Part shown: positions 44,449-53,842 of the stretch, one piece after another
How the letters are laid out: each line of letters begins with the position of its first letter
How positions within the stretch are numbered: the first letter of the stretch is position 1
Assembly: GCF_900112425.1 (NCBI RefSeq)
Contig: NZ_FOLP01000004.1
Span: 62,001-126,000 of the forward strand
DNA: 64,000 nucleotides
DNA from: Variovorax sp. OK212
GTDB taxonomy: Bacteria; Pseudomonadota; Gammaproteobacteria; Burkholderiales; Burkholderiaceae_C
Direction: 5' to 3'
Made by a program: the position numbers and the translations under genes
Notes under the pieces: model-generated
Database searches by the model: none
The model's input: the letters and a program-made list of their open reading frames with translations, nothing else
Told to the model about the DNA's origin: nothing

Positions 44449-46845
44449 TCAGGCCACGGGCAGCACCAGCCAGAAGCTGCTGCCTTCGCCAGGCGCGCTG
44501 CGCGCCTCGATGCGCCCGCCGTGGCGGTGCACGACCGCGCGCACCACGGAGAACCCGAGGCCCATGCCGCGCGCGGCGCTCACCCCCCGCGATGAGCCGG
44601 CGCTGTCGTCCTTCGTGCCTGTCGCCCGCTGGCCGCGCGGCGCGTTCAGCAGGGATTGCAGTTGCTGCGGCGTCATGCCCGCGCCCTGGTCTTTCACGGC
44701 GATTCGCAGGGCGCCTTCGACCCGCGCCACCCCCAGCGTCACGCAGCTGCCGCGCGCGCTGTGGCGCACGGCGTTGTTCAGCAGGTTGACGACGGCGCGG
44801 GTCAGCAGCGAGCCGTCGGCGCGCACGACCATGTCGCCAGTCCCACCGGCCCCGCCGGCCTCGCCAGCTTCGCCGAGCTGCGCCTCGATGCGCACGCCGT
44901 TCGCCTGCGCGTAGGGCCACACCTGGTCGCGCGCATCGAGCAGCAACGCGCCCACGTGCGTCTCGGCGAAGCGGTAGTCGTCCGACTCGGCCTCGGTGAA
45001 GTCCATGAAGCCCTCGGCGAGCGACAGCGTGCGCTCGGCCTCGCGCCGGATGGCGCGCAGCAGGGCGTCCGGCGGCGTGGCGGCGTCGTGCATCGACAGC
45101 AGGCTCAGGATGGTCACCTGCGGGCTGCGCAGGTCGTGCGACAGGAAGCGGCGCCATTCGTCGCGCTGGCGCTGCGCCTCGCGCTCGGCCGTGAGTTCGG
45201 GCAGCACGATGACCCAGGCGCGGTCTTGCGCGGCGGGCCCGCCGAAGGGCGCGGCCTCGAGGCGGAACACGCGCGCCTGGGGCGTCGTGTATTCGCCGCG
45301 CAGGCGGTCGGTCCAGTGCGCGCCTGTCGGGCCGGCGGTTGCCGCGGCCGGCTCCGCCAGCGGCGCGACCAGCGCCTGCAACGACGCGCCTTGCAGCGTC
45401 CCGCTCCCATCGCCGCCCGCACCCAGCAACCGGAACGCCGCCGCGTTGCCCGACCCGATGCGCCCCTCGTCGTCGCAGATCAGCATCGCCACCGGCATGG
45501 TGTGCATCGCCTCGTCCATCAGCACCTGCATACGTTTCACGCGCGCGATGGCCCGGTCAAGCGCCTGCTTGGGCCGCGCGACGGGGTCGGCCACGGGGGG
45601 CGCGAGCGCGGGCAGCACCTCGAACGCGCCGGCGGGCAGCGCGTCGAGCGCCTGCGCGCGCACGCGGAAGTAGGCGAACTGCGACTCCAGCCGGCGCCAG
45701 CTCCACAGCAGGTACAGCACGAACAGGCCGAACATCGGCGCCGCCGGCGGCAGCCACCAGCGGCCGCCGGACATGGCCGCGGCGCTGGCCAGCAGGCAGC
45801 CCGCGGCCAGGCCGAAGGTGATCGGCAGCGCATGGTGCGCCATGCGCACGAGCAGCCACAGCGCGAGCCACAGCGGCGCCACCGTCCACAGCGCGCGCAC
45901 CGCCGGGGAGAACTCGCCGACGTTGCGCCCGTGCAGCAGGTCGTCGATGGCGTTGGCGTGCACCTCGACGCCGGGCAGCACGCCGCGAGAACCTGCGCCA
46001 AAGCCCGCGCTGGGCGTCAGCGCCTGGTCGCCCAGGCCGGGCGCGGTCGCGCCGACCAGCAGCAGCTTGCCGCGCAGCAGCTCGGGCGGCACCTCGCCGC
46101 GCAACACGCTCGCGTACGGCACCGTGCGGTAGCTGCCGCGCGGGCCGGCGAACATCAGGCGCAGCGGGTCTTCGCGCAGCCAGTGGCCCTGCGCCGTGCT
46201 CTCCTGGCCCTCATCGCCTGCCGGTGTGTCCGCCGGCACGCGTCCCGCGACCAGCGCGCCCACGTACGGCTGCAGCCGTCCCGCGAAGCCCTCGCGCAGG
46301 TACAGCGTGCGTGCGACGCCGTCCGCGTCGGGCGTCAGGCCGGCATGGCCCACGCCGCGGGCCTGCGCGGCGAAGGCGGGCAGTGGGGGGAGGAAGCCGG
46401 GCCAGGCGTTCGCCGCGTTCGAAGTCGACGTCGACTTCGGCGTTGGCGTTGGCGTTGGCGTGATCGGGCTCGCATGCAGCAGCGGCAGGTAGACCGGCAG
46501 CAGCCCCATCGCCCGCGCCAGCCGCGCGTCGTCGGCGGGGTTGGCGCTGGGCTCGGTCAGGAACAGGTCGAGCAGCACGGCGCGCGGCGCGGCGGCGGCC
46601 AGCCGCTCGAGCAGGCGCGCATGCGTGTCGCGCGGCCACGGCCAGCGGCCGAGTTCGTTCAGGCTGCGGTCGTCGATGGCGACGATCAGGATGTCCGGCG
46701 CCGCCTCGGGCGACACCATCGCCAGCATGCGGTCGTGGATGGACGCATCGAGCTGCAGCAGCCCCGGCCGCTGCGCGAGCGCGAGCAGCACGAGCGGCAG
46801 CAGCAGCGCCATCAGCAGGCGTTCGATGACCAGGCGCGCGCGCAT
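44449..46845 (-). CDS. CHASE2-domain sensor histidine kinase
   Basis: The 798-residue kinase has an N-terminal transmembrane helix (about 5-28), a periplasmic CHASE2 sensor (about 30-320; ILIVAIDDRSLNELGRWPWPRDTHARLLERL is typical), three transmembrane helices (about 325-385), a PAS-like segment (about 445-550), a HisKA domain with FLSHDLRSP and the phosphorylated H570, and a C-terminal HATPase with NLLNNAVRHSARG and GMGLGFSVV. It is the last gene of a minus-strand operon after the response regulator and the FecR-LysM gene, which suggests that the last encodes an accessory or partner of this sensor. The ligand is unknown. Confidence 0.93.
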   Translation of the reverse strand: MRARLVIERLLMALLLPLVLLALAQRPGLLQLDASIHDRMLAMVSPEAAPDILIVAIDDRSLNELGRWPWPRDTHARLLERLAAAAPRAVLLDLFLTEPSANPADDARLARAMGLLPVYLPLLHASPITPTPTPTPKSTSTSNAANAWPGFLPPLPAFAAQARGVGHAGLTPDADGVARTLYLREGFAGRLQPYVGALVAGRVPADTPAGDEGQESTAQGHWLREDPLRLMFAGPRGSYRTVPYASVLRGEVPPELLRGKLLLVGATAPGLGDQALTPSAGFGAGSRGVLPGVEVHANAIDDLLHGRNVGEFSPAVRALWTVAPLWLALWLLVRMAHHALPITFGLAAGCLLASAAAMSGGRWWLPPAAPMFGLFVLYLLWSWRRLESQFAYFRVRAQALDALPAGAFEVLPALAPPVADPVARPKQALDRAIARVKRMQVLMDEAMHTMPVAMLICDDEGRIGSGNAAAFRLLGAGGDGSGTLQGASLQALVAPLAEPAAATAGPTGAHWTDRLRGEYTTPQARVFRLEAAPFGGPAAQDRAWVIVLPELTAEREAQRQRDEWRRFLSHDLRSPQVTILSLLSMHDAATPPDALLRAIRREAERTLSLAEGFMDFTEAESDDYRFAETHVGALLLDARDQVWPYAQANGVRIEAQLGEAGEAGGAGGTGDMVVRADGSLLTRAVVNLLNNAVRHSARGSCVTLGVARVEGALRIAVKDQGAGMTPQQLQSLLNAPRGQRATGTKDDSAGSSRGVSAARGMGLGFSVVRAVVHRHGGRIEARSAPGEGSSFWLVLPVA

Positions 46846-46899
46846 CGCGTCGGAGGGGCTCGGCAGATCAGCGGATCGGCGGATGGGCGGACAGGCGGA

Positions 46900-48270
46900 T
46901 CAGCGCGCCGGCAGATCGAAGCTGCCGGTGAACGCGGCCGCGCTGCCGTCTTCGCGCACCCGCCAGTGGTAGCGCCCGCCCTGCACGAACGGGCCGACCG
47001 TCATGCCGGCGGCATGGACGGCGGGTGCGTCGACCAGCAGCAAGGCGAAGTCCGCGCTGCGCGAGAGTTCGAAGCTGTAGCGCCGGCCCGGCACGCCCGG
47101 CCAGCGGATCTCGACGCGGCCGTCGGGCATCGGCGTGGCCGTGCCCTCAACGGCACCGGCACCGGCCGCCGGCGATGCGGGCAGCGAGACGGCGCTGTCG
47201 CCCGGCAGGCCTTCGAGCCCGCCGGCGTCGAAGGCCGTGACCCGCACCTGCACCGGGCCCGCGGCAACCGCCGGCGGCACGGTGAACGCCGGGCCGGGGC
47301 CGCGCTGTTCGTGCACCGGTTGCAGGAAGCCGGCGTCGCGCGCCAGCTGCAGCCGGTAGGTCTGCGCGCCGGCCACCGGCACGATGCGCAGCGTGCGGTC
47401 GCGCCGCGCGCCGGCCTCGGCGGCGGTCTGCGGGGCGAGCTGCGGTGCGGGCAGCAGCGCCTGCGCCTGGGCGCTGCCGTTGTCCGGCAGCACCGCGCCC
47501 TGGCCCGCGCGCAGCACCAGCTCGTGCTTCGCGGTGATGTCCTGGCTCACGACCACCTCGCCCTCGATCACCTCGCCCGTGAGCTGCCCGCCTTCGTCGC
47601 GCACGCGGAAGTGGGTGCCGCGCACGCCCAGCCCCATCGACCGCGCGCGGATCTCGAACTGCTGGTCGGGCCGTTGCTTGCGCACCTGCGACTCGACGCG
47701 GCCTTCGATCAGCCGCAGCCGCACCGTGCGCGCGTCCACCGCCTGCACTTCGATCGTGCTGCGCGAGGGCAGCACGGTGCGGCTGCCGCCCGGCAGGCCG
47801 AGCGTGACGAAGGCGTCGCCGCCGGTGGCCAGCACATCGCCCGCCTGCACCGCCATGCCGGGCGTGACCGGCTGCTCGGCGCCGCCGGGGCGGCGGCGCC
47901 AGGCCTGGCCTTCCACCGCCGCGATCACCGCCGTGCCGTCGGGCACCAGGCGGCCGTCGGCAAAGTAGAGCAGCCGGCCCGGCTGCAGCAGCCGCGGCTC
48001 GCCGACCTGGTTGCGCTGCTGCACCTCGGGCCAGCGCTGCGGCGACTGCAGGTACTGGCCGGAAATGCCCCAGAGCGTTTCGCCGGGCTGGACCACGTGC
48101 GGCGTGAGGTTGGTGGGGGGCGTGGCGGTGGGGGCGGGTGCGGCCTGCTGCGCCAGCGTGGCGGATGCGGCGAACCAGGCGCCGGCCAGCAGCAGCCCGG
48201 CGCGCAGCACCAGGCCTGGTGAACTTGGTGAACTTGGTGAACCTGGTGAAAGGCGCGCGGCGGAGTCCAT
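46900..48270 (-). CDS. Secreted LysM and FecR-domain protein
   Basis: The 456-residue product has a signal peptide whose n-region holds repeated Ser-Pro-Gly units (encoded by near-identical 9-base repeats around 48215-48255), cleaved after about residue 40. A LysM peptidoglycan-binding domain follows (about 55-105; VVQPGETLWGISGQYL), then a FecR-like beta domain (about 130-250; VRLRLIEGRVESQVRK and GVRGTHFRV). The C-terminal ~200 residues form Fn3-like beta repeats. The start shares one base with the regulator stop (TGATG). Such LysM-FecR proteins occur beside CHASE2 kinases; a periplasmic sensing partner is an inference. Confidence 0.88.
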   Translation of the reverse strand: MDSAARLSPGSPSSPSSPGLVLRAGLLLAGAWFAASATLAQQAAPAPTATPPTNLTPHVVQPGETLWGISGQYLQSPQRWPEVQQRNQVGEPRLLQPGRLLYFADGRLVPDGTAVIAAVEGQAWRRRPGGAEQPVTPGMAVQAGDVLATGGDAFVTLGLPGGSRTVLPSRSTIEVQAVDARTVRLRLIEGRVESQVRKQRPDQQFEIRARSMGLGVRGTHFRVRDEGGQLTGEVIEGEVVVSQDITAKHELVLRAGQGAVLPDNGSAQAQALLPAPQLAPQTAAEAGARRDRTLRIVPVAGAQTYRLQLARDAGFLQPVHEQRGPGPAFTVPPAVAAGPVQVRVTAFDAGGLEGLPGDSAVSLPASPAAGAGAVEGTATPMPDGRVEIRWPGVPGRRYSFELSRSADFALLLVDAPAVHAAGMTVGPFVQGGRYHWRVREDGSAAAFTGSFDLPAR

Positions 48271-49043
48271 CAGGCGGTCACCTCTTGCGCTTGCGCTTGC
48301 GGCTGCAGCGCCTCCAGCCGGTAGCCGCGGCCGTACACCGTGCGCAGGCTCAGGCCCCGCTCGGCGTCCAGGCCCAGCTTGCTGCGCAGGCGGTAGATGT
48401 GGCTGTCGAGCGTGCGCGACGGCAGCTCCTCGGTGCTGTAGCCGGCGCTTTCCAGCAGATGGGCGCGCGAGACGATGCCGCCCAAGTGCTGGAACAGCGT
48501 CAGCGCGAGCTTGAATTCGCGGTCGCTCAGCGCGTGGCGCTGCGGCGGCGCACTTTCGCCGTGTTCGCCGTGTTCGCCGTGCTCACCGTGCACCAGCACG
48601 CTGTGCGTGCGCCGCTCGAACTCCCAGCGGCCGAAGCGCTGCGCGTCGGCCTGCAGCAGCGGCGCGCGGCGCGCGAGCAGGCGCTGCACGCGCGCGCCCA
48701 GTTCCAGCGGGCGGAACGGCTTCACGATGTAGTCGTCGGCACCGAAGCCCAGCGCCTGCACCACGTCCTGCTCCGACGTGCGCGAACTCAGCATCAGCGC
48801 GGGCACCCGGTCGGCCTGCCAGGTGCGCAGCCACTTCAGCAGCTCCACGCCTTCCAGCCCGGGCACGTTCCAGTCGAGCACCAGCAGGTCGAAGCTCTCG
48901 CGGCGCAGCACGTTCTGCAGCATCGCGCCGTCCGAGAAGGCGACGCAGGCCACCGTGGTGTCGCCGACCGTGAGCAGCTGTTCCAGCGTGCGCACGAGGT
49001 GCGACAGCTGGCCGGGGTCGTCTTCGAGGATGGCGATGCGCAT
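48270..49043 (-). CDS. OmpR-family response regulator
   Basis: The 257-residue regulator has a receiver domain with acidic E7-D8-D9, phospho-acceptor D57 (LVLDW), MLSSRT and K-P in YIVKPF, followed by an OmpR-type winged helix (about 155-245; GGIVSRAHLLESAGYS and RTLDSHIYRLRSKLGLD). Between them lies a HGEHGEHGEHGE stretch encoded by tandem 9-base repeats at about 48555-48590, a flexible linker. It leads the operon of regulator, FecR-LysM gene and CHASE2 kinase and is divergent from the trimeric adhesin gene, its likely target. No clear ribosome binding site precedes the ATG; a hairpin occupies that leader. Confidence 0.94.
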   Translation of the reverse strand: MRIAILEDDPGQLSHLVRTLEQLLTVGDTTVACVAFSDGAMLQNVLRRESFDLLVLDWNVPGLEGVELLKWLRTWQADRVPALMLSSRTSEQDVVQALGFGADDYIVKPFRPLELGARVQRLLARRAPLLQADAQRFGRWEFERRTHSVLVHGEHGEHGEHGESAPPQRHALSDREFKLALTLFQHLGGIVSRAHLLESAGYSTEELPSRTLDSHIYRLRSKLGLDAERGLSLRTVYGRGYRLEALQPQAQAQEVTA

Positions 49044-49317
49044 GCGTGCGTTCGTTGGCGGCGGGAGTCCAACGAATCTAAGCGCCAGCGCTTGGCGCGG
49101 CGTTCACGGTTGCTGACGTTGTAGTAAAGAAATTCACAAATAGACGGAAAAGGTTTCCTGAAACCTGACCAAACCTCGCAGCCGCCCCTCGCGCCGGGGA
49201 CCCCCTCGACATCATCCGCCGCCTGTGCAGAGCCACAGCCGTGCGGAAACCGCCCCCGCCCGGCTCAAGAAAAGATGGTTCACGGGCGGTTGTGGTTCGA
49301 AGCCGAGGGATTGCCGA
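49044..49317. promoter_or_regulatory. Divergent regulatory region with three perfect palindromes
   Basis: The 274-base region separates the regulator operon from the adhesin gene. It holds three perfect dyads. TTCGTTGG (49051-49058) pairs with CCAACGAA (49069-49076) in the leader of the regulator mRNA. GCGCCA-GCGCT-TGGCGC spans 49082-49098. AGGTTTC-CT-GAAACCT spans 49151-49166. The stretch 49120-49170 is relatively AT-rich and could hold the promoters. No confident -35/-10 pair was found. The dyads are candidate operators for the adjacent OmpR-type regulator or others. Confidence 0.55.
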
Positions 49318-52300
49318 ATGAACGAGACGTATCGCTCCATATGGAGCGAGCAGGCGGGGACGTGGGTCGCCGTTTCCGAGGTTGCGGGGAGCCGCGGCAA
49401 GGGGGCCCGCGGGGTGCGCGCGCTGGTGGGGATGGGGGTTGGGGCGCTGCTGATCGCCGCGGGCGGCGCGCAGGCACAGGTCCAGATCAACGACGGCACC
49501 GGCGTGCCCGGCGCCAACCCGGCGCCGGGTGCGCTGGTGGACCTCAACAGCACGCAGCGCGGCCTGCTGATGCCGCGCGTGGCGCTGACCGACGCCGCCA
49601 CCTGGACCCTGGCCGGCAACACGCCGGTCGAGGGCATGGTGGTGTTCAACACGCTGGCTTCCAGCGGCGCGAACGGCCTGTCGGCGGGGCTCGTCACCTG
49701 GAAGGGCGGGCGCTGGGTGAGCGTGGACGACACGCCGTACTTCCACGTCAACAGCACCGCCGTGGGCAACTCCACGCAGGCCAACTCGGGCGCCACGGGC
49801 GCCAACGCCATGGCCGTCGGCCCGGGCGCCAACGCCTCCGGGGTCAGCGCAGTGGCGCTGGGCGACACGGCCAATGCCACCGCGGTGTTCGCCACCGCCG
49901 TCGGCGCCGTCGCCACCGCGGGCGGTGTCAGCAGCACGGCCATCGGCAACGTGGCGCAGGCTTTCGGCACCAACGCCACCGCCATCGGCGCCAACACCAC
50001 CGCGGTGGCCACCAGCACGCTGGCCGCCGGCGACCGCGCGAGCGCCAGCGACATCAACGCCACGGCGCTCGGCGCGAACACGCGGGCGCTGAAGAAGAGC
50101 AGCCTGGCGGCGGGCGACAGCGCGAATGCGAACGGCATCAACGCCACGGCGCTGGGGGCCAACGCGCAGGCGCAGGCCGACAGCGCACTGGCGGTCGGCG
50201 ACGGCGCCAAGGCCACGGGCGCCTCGGCGCTGGGCATCGGCACCGGCGCGGTCGCCAGCGGCGCGCAGTCGGTCAGCGTGGGCTCCGGTGCGAGCGCATC
50301 GGCCGGCAACAGCATCGCCATCGGCCTGCGCGCGCAGGTGCCGGCCATCGAGTCGATCGCGATCGGGCGCGACGCGCAGACCTACGGGCAGGGCAGCGTG
50401 TCGATGGGCACCGGCGCGGGGCAGGGCACGACGGGAAGCGGCGGCAACTTCGCGAACGTCTACATCGGCTACATCGCCGGTGCCAACAGCGGCACCAACA
50501 GCGCCGCGGGGATCGTCGCCATCGGCTACGCGGCGGGCAACAACGTGGCGGGCCGCGACAGCGCCTTCATCGGCAGCAACGCGGGCAACGACTCCAGCGG
50601 CGACAGCAACTACGCCTTCGGCAGCAACGCGGGCCAGGGCACCAGCGGCAACGGCAACCTGGCGCTCGGCACCAATGCCGGCCCGGGCGGCGGCGCGACC
50701 ACCAACGACAGCATCAGCATCGGCACCTTCTCCACGCCCTACGCGGGCACCGACCGGGCGGTGGCCATCGGCTACGGCGCAGGCGCGCAGGCCACCGATT
50801 CGGTGGCGCTCGGCTCGCGCACGGTGGCCAGCAGCGTGGGCAGCGTGGCGCTGGGCCTGGGCTCGGTGGCGTCCACCGACGCGGGCGTGGCGGGCTTCGT
50901 GCCGCTGGGCGCGTCGGCGGCGCAGCAGGCGTCCATCCTGGCCACCATGGCCCTGACGCTCGGCGCGGTCTCGGTCGGCGACGTGGCCAACGGCCAGTAC
51001 CGGCAGATCACCGGCGTGGCGGCGGGCACGGCGCCCACCGACGCGGTGAACGTCGCGCAGCTGCAGGCCGTGTCGAGCCAGGTCGTGATCGCCGGCAGCA
51101 AGTGGGTCACGGGCTCGCAGACCACCACCTACCTGGCACCGGTCGCCACCGGCACCGAGAGCACCGCGGTCGGTTCCGGCGCGGTGGTCAACGCCAACAA
51201 CAGCGTGGCCGTGGGCACCGGCGCCACCGCCACCACCGGCAACAGCGTGGCGCTGGGCAACGGCGCAACCACCGCCGCCGCCACGCCGACGGCCGGAACC
51301 ACCATCCAGGGCCAGGCCTACAGCTTCGCGGGCGCCAACCCTGTGGGCGTGGTGAGCGTGGGCAGCGCGGGTGCCGAGCGGCAGGTCACCAACTTGGCGG
51401 CCGGCCAGCTCGGCGCCAACAGCACCGACGCGGTGAACGGCAGCCAGCTGTACGCGACCAACCAGGCCGTCAACAACATCCAGACGGGCGGCGGCGGCAT
51501 CAAGTACTTCCACGCCAATTCGCAGGCGGCCGACTCGCAGGCCGCCGGCGCGGAAAGCGTGGCCATCGGGCCGCAGGCCATCGCGCTGGGCGCGAGCGCC
51601 ATTGCCACGGGCAGCGCCGCGCAGGCCGTCGGCGCGGGCAGCATCGCGCTGGGCGCCAACGCGGTCGCCACCGCCGCGGCAGGCAACGCCGTGGCGCTGG
51701 GCAACGGCGCCGTGGCCGACCGCGCGGGCATGAACGGGCAGAAGGAGCTGTTCTCCAGCGTCTCGGTGCTGTCCACGCAGGGCGGCGTGTCGGTGGGCTC
51801 CGCGGGCAACGAGCGGCAGATCACCCACGTGGCCGGCGGCACGCAGGCCACCGACGCGGTGAACGTGCGCCAGCTGCAGGCCGTGCAGCAAGGCGCGGTG
51901 CGCTACGACACCCACGTGGACGGCACGGTCGACTACAACAGCGTGACCATGGGCAACGGCGGCGCCAGCGGGCCCGTCGCGGTGCACAACGTGGCGAACG
52001 GCGTGGCGCCCACCGACGCCGTCAACGTGCAGCAGCTCAACCAGAGCAGCGCCGCCGGCACGGCCTACACCGACGCGCGCGTCAACGCGCTCGGCAGCGA
52101 CCTGCGCACCGTGGCGCGCAACGCCTACGCCGGCGTGGCCGCCGCCATGGCGGTGCAGATGCCCGGCACCTACGTGCCCGGAAAGACCGTCATGCGCATC
52201 GGCTACGGCACCTTCAAGGGCGAAAGCGCGGTGGGCGTGAGCTTTCGCCGCACCTCCGAGAACAACGCATGGAGCCTCACCGGCGGCGTGGGCGTGAGCC

Positions 52301-52347
52301 GCGCGGGCGCGGCCGCCACGGTCGGCGCCGAGTGGGTCTTCAATTGA
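49318..52347 (+). CDS. Trimeric autotransporter adhesin (YadA-like)
   Basis: This 1009-residue surface adhesin begins with an extended signal peptide (ESPR: MNETYRSIWSEQAGTWVAVSE), cleaved after AQA near residue 53. The passenger has many left-handed beta-roll units of the YadA head type (A-V-G-x-G-A and A-I-G-x-x-A, for example SVALGNGAT), neck-like NVAQLQAV segments, and stretches of NSG-rich coil. The last ~70 residues (NAYAGVAAAMAV to GAEWVFN) form the YadA C-terminal translocator barrel with terminal Phe-Asn. Stalk and coiled coil appear short. It is divergent from the response regulator and followed by a lipoprotein gene 11 bases on. Confidence 0.94.
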   Translation: MNETYRSIWSEQAGTWVAVSEVAGSRGKGARGVRALVGMGVGALLIAAGGAQAQVQINDGTGVPGANPAPGALVDLNSTQRGLLMPRVALTDAATWTLAGNTPVEGMVVFNTLASSGANGLSAGLVTWKGGRWVSVDDTPYFHVNSTAVGNSTQANSGATGANAMAVGPGANASGVSAVALGDTANATAVFATAVGAVATAGGVSSTAIGNVAQAFGTNATAIGANTTAVATSTLAAGDRASASDINATALGANTRALKKSSLAAGDSANANGINATALGANAQAQADSALAVGDGAKATGASALGIGTGAVASGAQSVSVGSGASASAGNSIAIGLRAQVPAIESIAIGRDAQTYGQGSVSMGTGAGQGTTGSGGNFANVYIGYIAGANSGTNSAAGIVAIGYAAGNNVAGRDSAFIGSNAGNDSSGDSNYAFGSNAGQGTSGNGNLALGTNAGPGGGATTNDSISIGTFSTPYAGTDRAVAIGYGAGAQATDSVALGSRTVASSVGSVALGLGSVASTDAGVAGFVPLGASAAQQASILATMALTLGAVSVGDVANGQYRQITGVAAGTAPTDAVNVAQLQAVSSQVVIAGSKWVTGSQTTTYLAPVATGTESTAVGSGAVVNANNSVAVGTGATATTGNSVALGNGATTAAATPTAGTTIQGQAYSFAGANPVGVVSVGSAGAERQVTNLAAGQLGANSTDAVNGSQLYATNQAVNNIQTGGGGIKYFHANSQAADSQAAGAESVAIGPQAIALGASAIATGSAAQAVGAGSIALGANAVATAAAGNAVALGNGAVADRAGMNGQKELFSSVSVLSTQGGVSVGSAGNERQITHVAGGTQATDAVNVRQLQAVQQGAVRYDTHVDGTVDYNSVTMGNGGASGPVAVHNVANGVAPTDAVNVQQLNQSSAAGTAYTDARVNALGSDLRTVARNAYAGVAAAMAVQMPGTYVPGKTVMRIGYGTFKGESAVGVSFRRTSENNAWSLTGGVGVSRAGAAATVGAEWVFN

Positions 52348-52358
52348 ACAGGGCAGCG

Positions 52359-53372
52359 ATGCGCAAGCAGATGACGAACGCGACGACGAGGCGGGCCGCA
52401 GCCATGGTGGCCATGGCTGCCTTCGTGGCGGCGATGCAGGGTTGCGCCACGCCCGGCACGGCCATCGACCAGGGCGCCCAGGCGCGCGCCGTGGCGGCGC
52501 AGCCGGCGGCGCCCAAGCCCGCGGACTTTCCCGCGGCCGACAGCGCCCGGTGGAAGCAGGGCGCCTTTCCCGGCGCCGGCGTGTTCGACCGCATCCGCCC
52601 CGGCATGGGCAAGGACCAGATGCGCGGTCTGCTGGGCTGGCCGCATTTCAGCGAAGGCCTGTGGGGCGTGCGCGAGTGGAACTATCTCTTCCACTTCCGC
52701 ACGGGGAACGGCATGGGCAGAGGCCCAGGCATGGGCACAAGCAACAGCGCGGCGTACGTGACCTGCCAGTACATGGTGCGCTTCGACAGCGAAGGCCTGT
52801 CCACCGGCGGATGGTGGAAGGACCCCGATTGCGCGCTGCTGGCGCAACCGCCGGCCGCGGTGCCGATTCCCACTGCCTCTGCCTCTGCCTCTGCCGCTGC
52901 CGCTGCCGCTGCCGCTGCTGCCGTTGCGCCCGTGCCCACCGTGGCCGTCACAACGGATGGCATCCCGCGCAAGCGCACCCTCGCCACCGACGGCCTGTTC
53001 CGCTTCGACGGCGCATCGCTCACCGACCTGCTGCCAGCGGGCCGCGCGCGCCTCGAGCGGCTGGCCGACGAGTTGCGCCGCGACGCCGGCGCGCAGGATG
53101 CCATCGTCGTGACAGGCCACACCGACCGGCTCGGCAGCGACGCCTATGACGACGCGCTCTCGCTGGAGCGCGCCAACACCGTGCGCGACCTGCTGGTGCA
53201 GCAAGGCATCGAGCGCAAGCGGGTGCGCACGGTCGGCATGGGCAAGCGCGAGCCGCTGGTGGTCGACTGCCGCGGCACCCGCAGCACGCTCGCATCGCCC
53301 GCCCTGCTGCGCTGCCTGCAGCCCAACCGGCGCGTGGAGATCGCCGTTGCTGCGGGGGCGCGAGCGCAATGA
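52359..53372 (+). CDS. OmpA-like lipoprotein with BamE-like N-terminal domain
   Basis: The 337-residue product has a lipoprotein signal peptide with lipobox MQGC (C29). Residues ~60-140 resemble a SmpA/BamE-type fold (VFDRIRPGMGKDQMRGLLGWPHF, REWNYLFHF). A low-complexity Ala/Ser stretch (about 170-190, encoded by repeated GCCTCT-like codons) leads to an OmpA-like peptidoglycan-binding domain with VTGHTDRLGSDAYDDALSLERANTVRDLL and VGMGKREPLV. It starts 11 bases after the adhesin stop, so it is probably co-transcribed. An association with adhesin assembly or cell-wall anchoring is an inference. Ends overlapping the next gene (ATGA). Confidence 0.92.
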   Translation: MRKQMTNATTRRAAAMVAMAAFVAAMQGCATPGTAIDQGAQARAVAAQPAAPKPADFPAADSARWKQGAFPGAGVFDRIRPGMGKDQMRGLLGWPHFSEGLWGVREWNYLFHFRTGNGMGRGPGMGTSNSAAYVTCQYMVRFDSEGLSTGGWWKDPDCALLAQPPAAVPIPTASASASAAAAAAAAAAVAPVPTVAVTTDGIPRKRTLATDGLFRFDGASLTDLLPAGRARLERLADELRRDAGAQDAIVVTGHTDRLGSDAYDDALSLERANTVRDLLVQQGIERKRVRTVGMGKREPLVVDCRGTRSTLASPALLRCLQPNRRVEIAVAAGARAQ

Positions 53373-53842
53373 ATGCCATGAACGCAACGAACGCCATGAA
53401 CGCGATGAACGGCTGGACTCAGTTGGTCTGCCGCGTCGCCCTGGTCGACTCGGACGCGCTGCAGCGCCTGTGCACCGGCAACTCGTTGTCGAACGTCGGC
53501 GCGGACCACGTCGCGTTCGAGGAAATGCGCGACGTGATCGAGGCGATCCAGGCGGGCCACCAGTTCGACGCCGTGGTGCTCGGGCTGCACGCCGGCGCGC
53601 TGAAGACGGTGTCGTCGCTGTTCGACGTGAACGACGCGGCCGGCCGGCGGCTGCCGGTGCTGTACGTGGTGCATCCGTCGGAAATGGAATGCCTGCACCG
53701 CCTGCCGGCGGCGATGCGCGCGCCGCCGGTGTACCAGTTGCTGACCTCGCCGGTGGAAGACCCGGCGCTGCTGTGGTGGCTGAACGACCTCGACCTGTGG
53801 GAGCGCCGCGTGACGGGCACCGGGCCGGCGAACCGGCGCTGA
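53369..53842 (+). CDS. Degenerate receiver-like protein
   Basis: The 157-residue product opens with MNA-type tandem repeats (residues 1-14), then resembles a response-regulator receiver: RVALVDSD keeps an acidic pocket residue, but the phospho-acceptor position in FDAVVLGLHAG is Gly and the conserved Lys-Pro is replaced by Ser-Pro (LLTSPVEDP). It therefore cannot be phosphorylated in the usual way and is best viewed as a pseudo-receiver. There is no output domain. The start overlaps the lipoprotein gene stop by four bases (ATGA), placing it in the adhesin operon. Its partner might be the divergent OmpR-family regulator or the CHASE2 kinase. Confidence 0.7.
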   Translation: MNAMNATNAMNAMNGWTQLVCRVALVDSDALQRLCTGNSLSNVGADHVAFEEMRDVIEAIQAGHQFDAVVLGLHAGALKTVSSLFDVNDAAGRRLPVLYVVHPSEMECLHRLPAAMRAPPVYQLLTSPVEDPALLWWLNDLDLWERRVTGTGPANRR

